Shown piece after piece: positions 10,818 to 18,888 of a stretch of 41,223 nucleotides of DNA. A program made the translations under genes and the position numbers. The notes beneath the pieces are model-generated. The model made no database searches. It was not told the DNA's origin and saw only the letters and a program-made list of their open reading frames with translations. Source of the DNA: Gammaproteobacteria bacterium (lineage in GTDB: Bacteria > Pseudomonadota > Gammaproteobacteria > Steroidobacterales > JABDKV01); the NCBI GenBank assembly GCA_024638445.1, contig JAHEKH010000015.1, forward strand, positions 1 to 41,223, written 5' to 3'. Numbering within the stretch: position 1 is the stretch's first letter; every line of letters begins with the position of its first letter.

Positions 10818-11350
10818 TTCCCCTGTAGGCGTGCGTCACTGACGCGTTGCTGGGCAAAGAAGGTATAGGAAAGCGTCACCGTGTTGATGTGCGCGGGCAG
10901 TTCCGGGTCGACGATAAACCGTACCGGCATGTCGCGCTCTTCGAGCGGGTCGAATTTCTGCTCGGTAAAACAGAAGCACTCGGTCTTCTGGAAGTGTTTT
11001 GCGGCCTGTCCGGGCGCGACGCTGGGCACCGCCTGGCCGATCAGCGCGTCCGAGGTGCGGTTGCGGGCAAAAAACAGCGTGTCGTAGAGCTTGCCGGGCC
11101 GCACCTGCATCCGCGACACCGTCGGGCGGAACTCCCAGGGCGCCGACTCGTTGACCGAGGCGATGAATTCCACTGTCACCAGCCGGTCGCTGTCGGTTTC
11201 TACCGCTGCACTCGCGGTGCTGGCGGTCTTGCCGTTGAGCCCGGTGATCTCGCAGAACACGTCGTACATCGGCACCAGCAGGTAGCCGAAGGCGAACATG
11301 CCGGCGACGATGAGGGTGAGCTTGCCGGCCAGCCAGGCGTTATCGCGCAT
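10814..11350 (-). CDS. ctaG: Cytochrome c oxidase assembly protein CtaG/Cox11, copper chaperone
   Basis: Cox11 proteins deliver copper to the CuB site of oxidase subunit I from the periplasmic side. The 178 residues have an N-terminal transmembrane helix (residues 9-27) followed by the typical [11 protein letters not shown] (27-37). The copper-binding CFCF motif is at residues 125-128 in [10 protein letters not shown]. The flanking [15 protein letters not shown] and [11 protein letters not shown] segments match the immunoglobulin-like domain. It overlaps ctaE by four bases and shares one base with the upstream 39-residue gene. This is the proteobacterial Cox11-type CtaG, unrelated to Bacillus CtaG. 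Confidence 0.95.
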   Translation of the reverse strand: MRDNAWLAGKLTLIVAGMFAFGYLLVPMYDVFCEITGLNGKTASTASAAVETDSDRLVTVEFIASVNESAPWEFRPTVSRMQVRPGKLYDTLFFARNRTSDALIGQAVPSVAPGQAAKHFQKTECFCFTEQKFDPLEERDMPVRFIVDPELPAHINTVTLSYTFFAQQRVSDARLQGN

Positions 11351-11469
11351 CAGCCGCCCCGGATGCTAACGAGGTAAATGAAGGTGCCGTAGACGGCCAG
11401 CGCGAACACGCCCAGGGCAATAGCCCACTGGATCGCTGTCTTGCGGCGGCGGTCGTCGTTACGGGTCAT
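11350..11469 (-). CDS. Cytochrome oxidase small assembly protein (39 residues)
   Basis: Reading the minus strand from the ATG at 11469 gives 39 residues: a highly charged N terminus ([11 protein letters not shown]), one transmembrane helix ([19 protein letters not shown]) and a short tail ending SIRGG. Small single-helix proteins of this size and layout sit between subunit I and ctaG in many proteobacteria and are annotated as small assembly proteins. The TGA overlaps the ctaG ATG (TGATG), and the start lies seven bases after the ctaD stop codon. The tight packing between two essential oxidase genes is the strongest evidence that it is real. Its exact role is unknown. Confidence 0.8.
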   Translation of the reverse strand: MTRNDDRRRKTAIQWAIALGVFALAVYGTFIYLVSIRGG

Positions 11470-11475
11470 CACCGC

Positions 11476-13053
11476 TTACTTGACCTCGGGCGCCACTTCG
11501 AAGGTGTGATGTGGCGCCGGTGAAGGCACAGTCCACTCCAGGCCCTCGGCGCCTTCCCAGACCTGCTGGGTGGCTTTTTCGCCGCCACGGACGCAGCTCC
11601 AGACGATGTAGACAAACAGCAGCTGGCTGGCACCGAACACAAAGGCACCGATGCTGGAGATCATGTTGAAGTCGGCAAACTGCGTGGCGTAATCGGGAAT
11701 ACGCCGCGGCATGCCGGCCAGGCCGACAAAGTGCTGCGGGAAGAAGGTCACGTTGACGAAAATTGCCGACAGCCAGAAGTGCAGCTTGCCCAGCTTCTCG
11801 TTGTACATGTGGCCGGTCCACTTCGGCAGCCAGAAGTAGACGCCAGCCATGATCGCGAAGACCGCGCCGGGCACCAGCACGTAGTGGAAGTGCGCCACCA
11901 CGAAATAGGTGTCGTGATACTGGAAGTCCGCCGGCGTAATTCCGAGCATCAGCCCGGAGAAACCACCGATCGTAAACAGGAACAGGAAGCCGAAGGCGAA
12001 GAGCATCGGCGTCTCGAAGGTCATCGAGCCCTTCCACATGGTGGTCATCCAGTTGAACACCTTCACCCCGGTGGGTACCGCTATCAGCATGGTCGAGAAC
12101 ATGAAGAACAGCTGTCCGGCCAGCGGCATGCCGACCGTGAACATGTGGTGGGCCCAGACTATGAACGACAGGAACGCGATGCTGGCGGTTGCGTACACCA
12201 TCGAGTCATAGCCAAACAGCGGCTTGCGGGCAAAGGTCGGGATGATCTGCGACACGATACCGAAGGCCGGCAGGATCATGATGTAGACCTCGGGGTGACC
12301 GAAGAACCAGAACACGTGCTGGAACATCAGCGGGTCGCCGCCACCACCGGCGTTGAAGAAGCTGGTGCCGAAGTATTCGTCGGTAAGCAGCATGGTGACC
12401 GCTCCGGCCAGCACCGGCATCGCCAGGATCAGCAGGTAGGCGGTAATCAGCCAGGTCCACACGAACAGCGGCATCTTGAGCAGCGACATGCCCGGTGCGC
12501 GCATGTTCATGATCGTGACGACGATGTTGATCGCACCCATGATCGACGACATGCCCATCAGGTGGACCGAGAAGATCAGGAACGGGAAGGCATCGCCGGT
12601 CTGCATTACCAGCGGCGGGTACATCGTCCAGCCACCGGCGGGCGAACCGCCGGGCATGAAAAGCGTCGACAGCAGCAGGCTGAAGGCCACGGGCAGGATC
12701 CAGAAGCTCCAGTTGTTCATCCGCGGCAGCGCCATATCGGGAGCGCCGACCATCAGCGGCACCATCCAGTTGGCCAGGCCGACAAACGCCGGCATGACCG
12801 CGCCGAAGATCATCATCAGCGCGTGCATGGTGGTCATCTGGTTGAAGAAGCCGGGATCGACGAACTGCAGACCGGGCTGGAACAACTCGGCGCGAATCAC
12901 CATGGCCATGGCGCCGCCGATAAAGAACAGCACCAGCGAGAACACCAGGTACATCGTGCCGATGTCCTTGTGGTTGGTCGCGAACAGCCAGCGCTTGATG
13001 CCGGTCGGTGCGTCGTGGTGGTCGTCGTGATGGGCTTCGGCTGTGTGGCTCAT
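11476..13053 (-). CDS. ctaD: Cytochrome c oxidase subunit I (aa3-type, A1 class)
   Basis: Subunit I is the catalytic heme-copper subunit that reduces oxygen and pumps protons. Of 525 residues, visible ligands are His77 (TTMHALMM) and His390 for heme a, His388 for heme a3, and His253, His302 and His303 for CuB. Glu255 and Tyr257 in GHPEVYI mark the A1 class with a D-channel; Asp106 in GAPDMALP is the channel entrance and Lys331 in TGVKVFNW is the K-channel residue. Twelve helices are expected. The N terminus is histidine-rich (EAHHDDHHD). An AAGGA ribosome site precedes the ATG. The nearby heme A synthesis genes support heme a rather than heme o. Confidence 0.98.
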   Translation of the reverse strand: MSHTAEAHHDDHHDAPTGIKRWLFATNHKDIGTMYLVFSLVLFFIGGAMAMVIRAELFQPGLQFVDPGFFNQMTTMHALMMIFGAVMPAFVGLANWMVPLMVGAPDMALPRMNNWSFWILPVAFSLLLSTLFMPGGSPAGGWTMYPPLVMQTGDAFPFLIFSVHLMGMSSIMGAINIVVTIMNMRAPGMSLLKMPLFVWTWLITAYLLILAMPVLAGAVTMLLTDEYFGTSFFNAGGGGDPLMFQHVFWFFGHPEVYIMILPAFGIVSQIIPTFARKPLFGYDSMVYATASIAFLSFIVWAHHMFTVGMPLAGQLFFMFSTMLIAVPTGVKVFNWMTTMWKGSMTFETPMLFAFGFLFLFTIGGFSGLMLGITPADFQYHDTYFVVAHFHYVLVPGAVFAIMAGVYFWLPKWTGHMYNEKLGKLHFWLSAIFVNVTFFPQHFVGLAGMPRRIPDYATQFADFNMISSIGAFVFGASQLLFVYIVWSCVRGGEKATQQVWEGAEGLEWTVPSPAPHHTFEVAPEVK

Positions 13054-13071
13054 CTTTCGTTCCTTAAGTGT

Positions 13072-14313
13072 TTATCGGGCTGCCTTGATGTCGGCCGGCT
13101 GAATCATTTCGCCGGTGTCATTACCCCAGGCATTTCGTTCGTAGGTGATGATCGCGGCGATGTCGGCATCGCTGAGATAAGCAAACGAGGCCATTGCGGT
13201 ACCCGGTTTGCCGTTCAGCACCTGGTCGACATGGGCTGCGAGATCGCCAGTGGCTATGGCGCTGCCGGCGAGCGCCGGGAAGCCGCCCACCTCGAGACCC
13301 TGGCCGTTGGGCTGGTGACAGGCAGAGCAGTTGGTAAGGTAAGCCGCCTCGCCACGGGTCATCAGCTCGTCGAAGCTCATGTCCATGTCTACGGCAGCCG
13401 AACTGCCGGCACCGCCGTCGCCGGAATCCGCGGTGGTCATGGCGCCACCGGCGTCGACTACCACCTCGGGGCCGCCACCGGCCGCGCCGCCCTGCTCGGT
13501 TACCCACCGCGCAAAGTCGTCTTCGGACTGTACTTCGACGACGATTGGCATAAAGCCATGGTCGCGGCCGCATAGTTCGGCGCACTGCCCGCGGTAGACG
13601 CCGGGTTCCTCGGCGAGGAACCACATCTCGTTGACGAAGCCGGGAATGGCGTCGCGCTTGCCGCCGAGCTCGGGCACCCACCAGGCGTGCAGCACATCGT
13701 TGGAGGTCAGCAGTATTCGCACCTTGCGGTTGACCGGCACGACCACGCGCTTGTCAACATTACGCAGGTAGTGCTCGATCTCGTAAACGTCGATCCCGGA
13801 GTCGACCTGCCGGGCGGCGTTGCTCGCAGCGTCGATGTTGCTGAAGAAGCCAAAATTGTTCTTTACGAAGGCATCGTCCGGGGCACCGAGGTACTCGTAG
13901 TGCCACTTCCACTGGTAGCCGGTGACCTTGATCGTCAGGTCCGGCGAGCGCGTGTCCTCGATCCTGATCAGCGTTTCGGCCGCCGGTATGGCCATCGCCA
14001 CCAGGATGCCGATGGGAATAATCGTCCAGACGATTTCCATCTTCGTGCTATGCAGCATGCTGGTGTCCGGCACCGCGCCACGCGAGTGGCGGAAGGCGTA
14101 CAAGGAGTAAATAATCACCCCGAAAACGACCACCGCGATGACCACGCACACCCAGAAAATAATCATGTGCAGTTCAAAGGTGTCGCGGCTGATAGGCGTT
14201 ACGCCTTCCATGAGGTTGACTTCCCAGTCGGCGAGCGCCGCGGGTATAGCCAACAGGAAGACGATAACGCCGCGGACGGCGCTCGGAATAAACCGACGGA
14301 ATCGCTCACGCAT
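13072..14313 (-). CDS. ctaC: Cytochrome c oxidase subunit II with fused C-terminal cytochrome c
   Basis: Subunit II takes electrons from cytochrome c through the CuA centre. The start chosen is the ATG at 14313, because AGGAG lies eight bases before it; the ATG at 14331 overlaps the previous stop but has no ribosome site. The 413 residues contain a signal peptide (to about 28), two helices (48-70 and 95-112) and the CuA domain with ligands His209, Cys244, Glu246, Cys248, His252 and Met255. A Gly/Ala/Asp-rich linker (276-308) leads to a class I cytochrome c domain with CSACH at 329-333 and a likely axial Met374. This is the caa3-style layout, so the electron donor is partly built in. Confidence 0.96.
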   Translation of the reverse strand: MRERFRRFIPSAVRGVIVFLLAIPAALADWEVNLMEGVTPISRDTFELHMIIFWVCVVIAVVVFGVIIYSLYAFRHSRGAVPDTSMLHSTKMEIVWTIIPIGILVAMAIPAAETLIRIEDTRSPDLTIKVTGYQWKWHYEYLGAPDDAFVKNNFGFFSNIDAASNAARQVDSGIDVYEIEHYLRNVDKRVVVPVNRKVRILLTSNDVLHAWWVPELGGKRDAIPGFVNEMWFLAEEPGVYRGQCAELCGRDHGFMPIVVEVQSEDDFARWVTEQGGAAGGGPEVVVDAGGAMTTADSGDGGAGSSAAVDMDMSFDELMTRGEAAYLTNCSACHQPNGQGLEVGGFPALAGSAIATGDLAAHVDQVLNGKPGTAMASFAYLSDADIAAIITYERNAWGNDTGEMIQPADIKAAR

Positions 14314-14327
14314 GAGGAGTGCTCCTG

Positions 14328-14861
14328 TCATCGATGCGCATTGTCTGTTCTGTCTTCGTTCAGCCAGCGGGCGGGTGTCTGGTCGGCCCCGCCGATAAGC
14401 TCCCTGAGTCGCCGGGCGAGCCCCAATTTCTCGCTCTCGGTCAGGCAATGACCTATTTCGCAGCTGCGCCCGTGCGAACCGATCGCGAGCCGGCTGGAAT
14501 GCGACGACGCGTGGGCCGAACGCAGATTAACACGCGCCCAATGGAGTGAAAACTCTATGCGCTGGCGTTGCCGCTTCGTTCCCTTTTCCACGATTACGTG
14601 GTTATCGTGAATCGTTATCACTTCGCGGTAGTCACCGCGCCGCATGCTGACCCACAGCGCCCCGCCGAGCACCGCCAGTTCGAGCCCGGCGAACGGCAGC
14701 ACCGGCCAGTAACCCTGCCAGGCAAAAACCAGCGCGATACTCAGCGAAATAGCGCAGACCCAGAGGTACAGCGCGACGGCACCGCGCCAGCTCAGCGAAC
14801 AGTTGGGCCTTACTTCGACGACGTGGCGACTCACCGCGAGCACCCCGGCACTGCTATGCAA
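14328..14861 (-). CDS. DUF2244 membrane protein
   Basis: The protein has the DUF2244 pattern: a short N-terminal strand ending RPNCSLSWRG, two adjacent helices (ALYLWVCAISLSIALVFAW and LPFAGLELAVLGGALWVSM), and a soluble C-terminal domain with YREVITIHDNHVIVEKG and an arginine-rich strand. Members often neighbour oxidase subunit II in proteobacteria; no function has been established that I know of. The start is uncertain: the open frame begins at a TTG (14861), with GTG codons at 14843 and 14834 also possible and no clear ribosome site for any. Its stop lies 14 bases before the ctaC start. It is the probable first gene of the oxidase operon. Confidence 0.82.
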   Translation of the reverse strand: MHSSAGVLAVSRHVVEVRPNCSLSWRGAVALYLWVCAISLSIALVFAWQGYWPVLPFAGLELAVLGGALWVSMRRGDYREVITIHDNHVIVEKGTKRQRQRIEFSLHWARVNLRSAHASSHSSRLAIGSHGRSCEIGHCLTESEKLGLARRLRELIGGADQTPARWLNEDRTDNAHR

Positions 14862-15024
14862 ATCATACGGTTAGCCGTCCGGCCGGCCAGAATGCCACGA
14901 ACGGGCTGCCACTCAGAAGAAAAAAGCCGTCTTTCAGAGTTAATCATGCGGTTGCGCGTTGCGGGTCCGGGGCGTGTCCACGCCTGAAAGATAGTACTCC
15001 AAATCCGCCGGCACACCCCACCGG

Positions 15025-15888
15025 TCAGTCAGGCGTACGCCGGCCGATCCGGTCGACCGGAAATCGTACGGTGCCGTCAGGGCGACGGCCGGCGCCGGAT
15101 GCCGGCGCCCAGGCCTGGGCGTAGACGATCTCGAAGCTGGCGGGCAGGCGGCCATCGCTGCGCAGGCTTTCGTAGGCCGTCGCCATCGCCTGGTAGGTCG
15201 CCGTGCCGACCAGTCCGGGCCGTCGCCCGGGCAGCGCGTTGACCGACCCCATGGCCCGCAGGTCTTTCAGCAGGCCATCGACTTCGCTGTAGGTCAGCGT
15301 AAGGGTCTCGACGTCCAGCACCGGCTCGGTGAAACCGGCCCGCATCACGGCCTCGCCGATATCGTGCATATCGAAAAACGCGTGCACGTGCTCGTGCCCG
15401 TCGGCTTCGCGCCAGGCCTGCCTGAGTTCGATCAGCGTGTCCGGGCCGAAGGTGCTGAAGGTCAGCGCGGCTTCGGGCGCAGACAGGCGGCGGCATTCCG
15501 CCAGCACGCTGTCCAGTTCATCGCAACAGGCCAGCATGAGATTACTGAATACCAGCCCGGCAGACGCGTCGGGCAGCGGCACGCTGGCCGCATCGGCGCA
15601 CACCGGCTGAATGCGGGACTCTCCGGCCGGCATTGCTGCAATCATGCCGGCCGACAGGTCGACCGCCACGACCGCCGCATTGGAATAACGCGCCGCCAGC
15701 GCAGCAGACGACCCACCGCTAGCCGCACCCAGGTCGACGACTACCTCGGGCTGGATCGACAGGTAGTCGAGGCGCTCCAGTAACCGGCGGCGAACCTCGC
15801 GCGGCAGGACCGCGTTGTCCTCGTAGCCTGGCGCGGCCCGGTCGAAGCCGGCCACGATCCGTGATTTTTCCAGTCGGTATCGTTGCAC
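15025..15888 (-). CDS. bioC: Malonyl-ACP O-methyltransferase BioC
   Basis: BioC methylates malonyl-ACP with S-adenosylmethionine so that the fatty acid machinery can make the pimeloyl chain of biotin. The 287 residues begin with the BioC-like FDRAAPGYEDNAVLPREV (residues 14-31). SAM motif I is VVDLGAASGGSS near 49-60, followed by an acidic residue in VVAVDLSAGM. LVFSNLMLACCDEL is motif IV, and FSTFGPDTLIELRQAW near 148-163 is a strong BioC signature. The second glycine of the usual GCGTG is changed to GAASGG. It starts with GTG. The rest of the biotin genes are not in the window. Divergent comF shares its upstream region. Confidence 0.88.
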   Translation of the reverse strand: MQRYRLEKSRIVAGFDRAAPGYEDNAVLPREVRRRLLERLDYLSIQPEVVVDLGAASGGSSAALAARYSNAAVVAVDLSAGMIAAMPAGESRIQPVCADAASVPLPDASAGLVFSNLMLACCDELDSVLAECRRLSAPEAALTFSTFGPDTLIELRQAWREADGHEHVHAFFDMHDIGEAVMRAGFTEPVLDVETLTLTYSEVDGLLKDLRAMGSVNALPGRRPGLVGTATYQAMATAYESLRSDGRLPASFEIVYAQAWAPASGAGRRPDGTVRFPVDRIGRRTPD

Positions 15889-15961
15889 CGGGGCATTATC
15901 CCGGCCAACTCGCGGAGAAATCCAACTCGACGATTTACCGGGTTTGCGTGACTCTCCGCTG

Positions 15962-16648
15962 ATGGCCGCGCCCGCCCGACTCCTCCGCTGGATCCTCCCG
16001 CCATGCTGCGTGGTTTGCCGCCGGCCTGCCCGTGAGCGGGATCTCTGCGATCGCTGCGCACCGCAGCTGCCCTGGAATATCCGCGCCTGCCTGCGCTGCG
16101 CCCTGCCGCTGCCGGAGAACGGCTACTGCGGACCCTGCCTGGTGAAGCCGCCGCCGTGGCAGTCCGCCACCATTCCCTTCCTGTTCGAGCCACCGGTCGA
16201 TACGTTGCTGCGCCAGCTCAAGTTTTCCCGCTGCCTGGCAATCGGCCGGGTCCTGGGCGAACTGCTGGGCGAGTGGATTGCCAGCCACCCGCTCACCCGT
16301 CCCGATCTCATCGTGCCGGTACCGCTGCACTGGCGTCGGCAGCTGTGGCGCCGGTTCAACCAGGCCGCAGAACTCGCGCGACCACCGGCGAAGCGACTGG
16401 GGGTTCCGATCAGGCACAACGTTTGCCGGCGGCGGCGAAGCACGCCGGCACAGCGCGGTCTCGATGGCAACGAGCGACGACGAAACCTGCGGAGTGCCTT
16501 CAGCATTGCGACTGACCTCGGTGGCCGCCATGTCGCTGTCGTCGACGATGTGGTCACAACCGGATCGACGCTGGCCGAACTCAGCCGGACATTGCTCAAA
16601 GCCGGCGCGGCGCGCGTGGATGTCTGGGCGATTGCCCGGGTGAAATAA
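15962..16648 (+). CDS. comF: ComF family phosphoribosyltransferase-like protein
   Basis: ComF-type proteins combine an N-terminal zinc-binding domain with a type I phosphoribosyltransferase fold and are linked to natural DNA uptake, though the reaction is not settled. The N terminus is rich in CxxC pairs (PPCCVVCRRP, RDLCDRCAP, ACLRCALP, GYCGPC). The C-terminal half has PVPLHWRRQLWRRFNQA and the PRPP-binding loop VVDDVVTTGSTL near residues 195-206. The ATG at 15962 is preferred over a TTG at 15944. In E. coli the homologue gntX lies beside bioH, so the adjacency to bioC here echoes a biotin link. It may act with the type IV pilus genes of this window. Confidence 0.9.
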   Translation: MAAPARLLRWILPPCCVVCRRPARERDLCDRCAPQLPWNIRACLRCALPLPENGYCGPCLVKPPPWQSATIPFLFEPPVDTLLRQLKFSRCLAIGRVLGELLGEWIASHPLTRPDLIVPVPLHWRRQLWRRFNQAAELARPPAKRLGVPIRHNVCRRRRSTPAQRGLDGNERRRNLRSAFSIATDLGGRHVAVVDDVVTTGSTLAELSRTLLKAGAARVDVWAIARVK

Positions 16649-16679
16649 AAAAGGGCCGAACCGTCATGGTTCGACCCTT
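16643..16679 (-). terminator. Rho-independent terminator of the kbp transcript
   Basis: A 12-base stem with one mismatch (AAGGGCCGAACC at 16651-16662, pairing with 16668-16679) encloses the loop GTCAT. Read on the minus strand the stem is followed by TTTTTTATTT, as an intrinsic terminator requires. It lies 35 bases after the kbp stop. On the plus strand the stem follows comF directly but lacks a T-run, so termination in that direction would be weak. Confidence 0.85.
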
Positions 16680-16713
16680 CCCGATTGCATGGCGGCAGTG
16701 CCGCCTTCCCGGC

Positions 16714-17244
16714 TCAGTCGAGCGGGATACGAATCTTCTGACCGACGTAAATCTTGTCGGGATCCTCGATCACTTCGCGGTTGGCCTCGAAAATCCGCGG
16801 GTACTGCATGGCATCGCCATAGTATTTCTTCGCCAGCTTGCTCAGCGTGTCGCCGGACTGAATGGTGTAGAACTCCACCTTCGGCTCCTCGCCACCGGCC
16901 TCCTTGCCGCCACCGGCAACGGCGCCACCGGCCTGGGCCACGGCTTCGACCTTGGCCTGTAGCTCGGCCGAATCGGCCGACGGACGAGTCTTGTCGTAGG
17001 TAAGGTTGTTGGTGTCGACGTGCACGACGCCCTCGACGTTGCCGGCCATCAGCACGACCTTCTGGTGGGCATCGCCACTCTCGGCGTGACCGCTCAGCGA
17101 CACGGTGCCGCGGTCGTATTCAACCTCCAGGTTTTTCACGCCCGGATTGTTGGCTTCGATCATTTCCTTGATCTTCTCAGCTGCGTCCTCGTCACGATTG
17201 AACACGCGACGGCCGACGTCTTTGACGAATCCAAACAGATCCAT
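16714..17244 (-). CDS. kbp: BON-LysM protein, Kbp-like (YgaU)
   Basis: The 176-residue protein has a BON domain (about residues 20-85, with VKNLEVEYDRGTVSLSGHAE and NVEGVVHVD) and a C-terminal LysM domain (about 124-175, with YTIQSGDTLSKLAKKYYGD and IYVGQKIRIP). E. coli Kbp has the same order and binds potassium in the cytoplasm; it has no signal peptide, and none is seen here. An Ala/Gly-rich linker (100-120) separates the domains and makes this protein longer than the 149-residue E. coli form. An AGGGGG ribosome site precedes the ATG. The gene is monocistronic, between a promoter and a strong terminator. Confidence 0.9.
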   Translation of the reverse strand: MDLFGFVKDVGRRVFNRDEDAAEKIKEMIEANNPGVKNLEVEYDRGTVSLSGHAESGDAHQKVVLMAGNVEGVVHVDTNNLTYDKTRPSADSAELQAKVEAVAQAGGAVAGGGKEAGGEEPKVEFYTIQSGDTLSKLAKKYYGDAMQYPRIFEANREVIEDPDKIYVGQKIRIPLD

Positions 17245-17293
17245 TCTTTACCCCCTATGAGGCCCACATCGGAGCCTTCGAGACTGCGGTGTC

Positions 17294-17329
17294 GTGCTGC
17301 TTTCAGCACCGGATTGGGCGCCAAGTATA
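17294..17329 (-). promoter_or_regulatory. Putative kbp promoter -10 element and leader hairpin
   Basis: On the minus strand a TATACT hexamer (17324-17329) lies about 80 bases before the kbp ATG, with no convincing -35 box. About 14 bases downstream a perfect hairpin GTGCTG-AAAG-CAGCAC (17294-17309) would fall in the 5' leader. The promoter call is only pattern matching; the hairpin is seen directly. Confidence 0.4.
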
Positions 17330-17410
17330 TGTCGAAACAAGCGAAAACCGAACCATGAGCCGGGCGGCCGCAATAATTGTTAACGCGGCCACAACAGCCG
17401 AAAAATCCGG

Positions 17411-18292
17411 TCAGGCAAGCAGGTAGTCGAGCGCAATGCCGGCAAACACCAGCGCACCCAGCGTGTTGTTGTTGAGAAACGCCCGGAAGCAGAGATCCGG
17501 ATCGCGATCTGCAATCAGCACCTGCTGGTACACCAGCGACATTCCGGCGGCCACCAGGCCCGCAACAAACCAGGTACCGAGACCGGCAAGCTCACCGGCG
17601 CCCCACAGGCAAAGCAGGAACAGCGCCTGCATGATGCCAACCACCAGGCGGTCGGCCGGACCGAACAGGATCGCCGTCGACTTCACCCCTATCTCGAGAT
17701 CGTCGGGTCGGTCAATCATTGCGTAAATCGTATCGTAGGCTGCAGTCCACAGGATCACTGCAAGAAACAGCAACCAGGCAACCGGCGGCACCGCACCGTT
17801 CTGCGCGGCAAACGCCATCGGTGTGCCCCACGCAAAAGCTACCCCGAGGTAGTACTGGGGCAGGTTGGTGATGCGCTTCAAAAAGGGGTAGGTAGCAGCC
17901 AGCAACGCAGCGGCTGTAGCCAGCACAATCGTGAGGACGTTCAGCGTCAGCACGAGAGCAAAGGCAACCAGCACGAGCACCGCGAAAACCACCAGCGCCT
18001 CGTTCGGGTGAATACGCCGCGCCGCCAGCGGCCGCTCGCGCGTGCGCGCGACATAGGGATCGAAGTTGCGGTCAGCATAGTCATTGATCGCACACCCGGC
18101 CGACCGCATCAGGAAAGCACCCGCCATGAATACGACAAACACCTTCGGGTCTGGCCGGCCCGCTGCGGCGATCCACAGCGCCCACAGCATCGGCCACATG
18201 ACCAGGTAAGTCCCGATCGGCCGGTCGAGCCGGATCAGCAGCGCGTATTCGCGCAAGCGCTCGGGGAGGGACAAGCGGGGAACAACCGCCAC
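17411..18292 (-). CDS. ubiA: 4-hydroxybenzoate polyprenyltransferase UbiA
   Basis: UbiA joins the polyprenyl chain to 4-hydroxybenzoate, the first membrane step of ubiquinone synthesis. Starting at the GTG at 18292, one base after the ubiC stop, gives 293 residues; the open frame extends further into ubiC but that part is not conserved. Motif one is NDYADRNFDPYVARTRERPLAA near residues 67-88; motif two is YDTIYAMIDRPDDLEIGVKSTAILFG near 193-218. Both aspartate-rich sites needed for magnesium and prenyl diphosphate are intact. About nine helices are visible. The gene is coupled to ubiC, which makes its substrate. Its product, ubiquinone, feeds the respiratory chain ending in the oxidases. Confidence 0.96.
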   Translation of the reverse strand: MAVVPRLSLPERLREYALLIRLDRPIGTYLVMWPMLWALWIAAAGRPDPKVFVVFMAGAFLMRSAGCAINDYADRNFDPYVARTRERPLAARRIHPNEALVVFAVLVLVAFALVLTLNVLTIVLATAAALLAATYPFLKRITNLPQYYLGVAFAWGTPMAFAAQNGAVPPVAWLLFLAVILWTAAYDTIYAMIDRPDDLEIGVKSTAILFGPADRLVVGIMQALFLLCLWGAGELAGLGTWFVAGLVAAGMSLVYQQVLIADRDPDLCFRAFLNNNTLGALVFAGIALDYLLA

Positions 18293-18293
18293 T

Positions 18294-18836
18294 TCAGTCT
18301 TTCGGGCAGCGACCAGCAGCGGGGAAAAACACCTCGTTGATCGACAGCTCGGCATCCACGATGCGAATGACCGACCGCCTGGCCCACAGTTCGTCCGGCC
18401 GTTCGCCGGTCAGTGCATCGCCGAGGGCGCGCTCGTACAGCCGCTGACCGGGAACCAGCTGCGCCACATAGAGGCCGCTCCGGGATACGTTCGGCCGATC
18501 GAAGAGCGTATCGCCCAGCGGCCGTTCGCCAAGTTCGGCCAGCCAGCCGTTGGCGCTGAGCGTCGTCTCGGGGATCACTGTCTGTGCAAACACCCAGGGA
18601 GTGTCGCCACAACACATCAGCACTTCGCGTACCAGCGCCTGCGATTCCGCACGACGGCGTTCGCCCAGCAGGTCCAGCCGGAAAGCGCCGTTGCAGCGCT
18701 GCCGCAGCTGACGGGTCAGCGAACCGGTAATTCCAATCAGCTCGCGCAGGGAACTGCTCGCCGGTGTGGGCGCTGAGCCCGCCGGCGACCAGCGTATCTC
18801 CGGAACCTGTTCTGGTTTTGGATCGGCCAGCGTCAA
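18294..18836 (-). CDS. ubiC: Chorismate pyruvate-lyase UbiC
   Basis: UbiC removes pyruvate from chorismate to give 4-hydroxybenzoate for ubiquinone. The 180-residue protein matches family length. Recognisable segments are REVLMCCGDTPWVFAQTVIPETTL near residues 70-93, with the substrate-binding arginine REV and the PWVFARTV-like motif, then LGERPLGDTLFDRP near 101-114 and LWARRSVI near 148, followed by the catalytic glutamate region SINEVFFP near 164. The best start is a TTG at 18836. The gene is followed one base later by ubiA. Confidence 0.92.
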   Translation of the reverse strand: MTLADPKPEQVPEIRWSPAGSAPTPASSSLRELIGITGSLTRQLRQRCNGAFRLDLLGERRRAESQALVREVLMCCGDTPWVFAQTVIPETTLSANGWLAELGERPLGDTLFDRPNVSRSGLYVAQLVPGQRLYERALGDALTGERPDELWARRSVIRIVDAELSINEVFFPAAGRCPKD

Positions 18837-18888
18837 GCGGCACCCGTTTCTGCGATGAGGCCGGGTATTGTAACTGCAAGTTGCCTGA

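Noticed and set aside
11731-13575. 614-residue plus-strand frame opposite ctaD and ctaC
   Set aside because: Composition is dominated by Arg, His, Gln, Glu, typical of antisense reading. It spans two real genes with intact active sites.
14941-15024. Terminator after bioC (CTCTGAAAGACGGC ... TTTTTTCTTCTGAG)
   Set aside because: The arms pair poorly and the T-run lies inside the putative stem, so an intrinsic terminator is not convincing.
18235-18879. 214-residue minus-strand frame over ubiC and the start of ubiA
   Set aside because: Arginine-rich out-of-frame reading of ubiC, whose own frame has the expected motifs.
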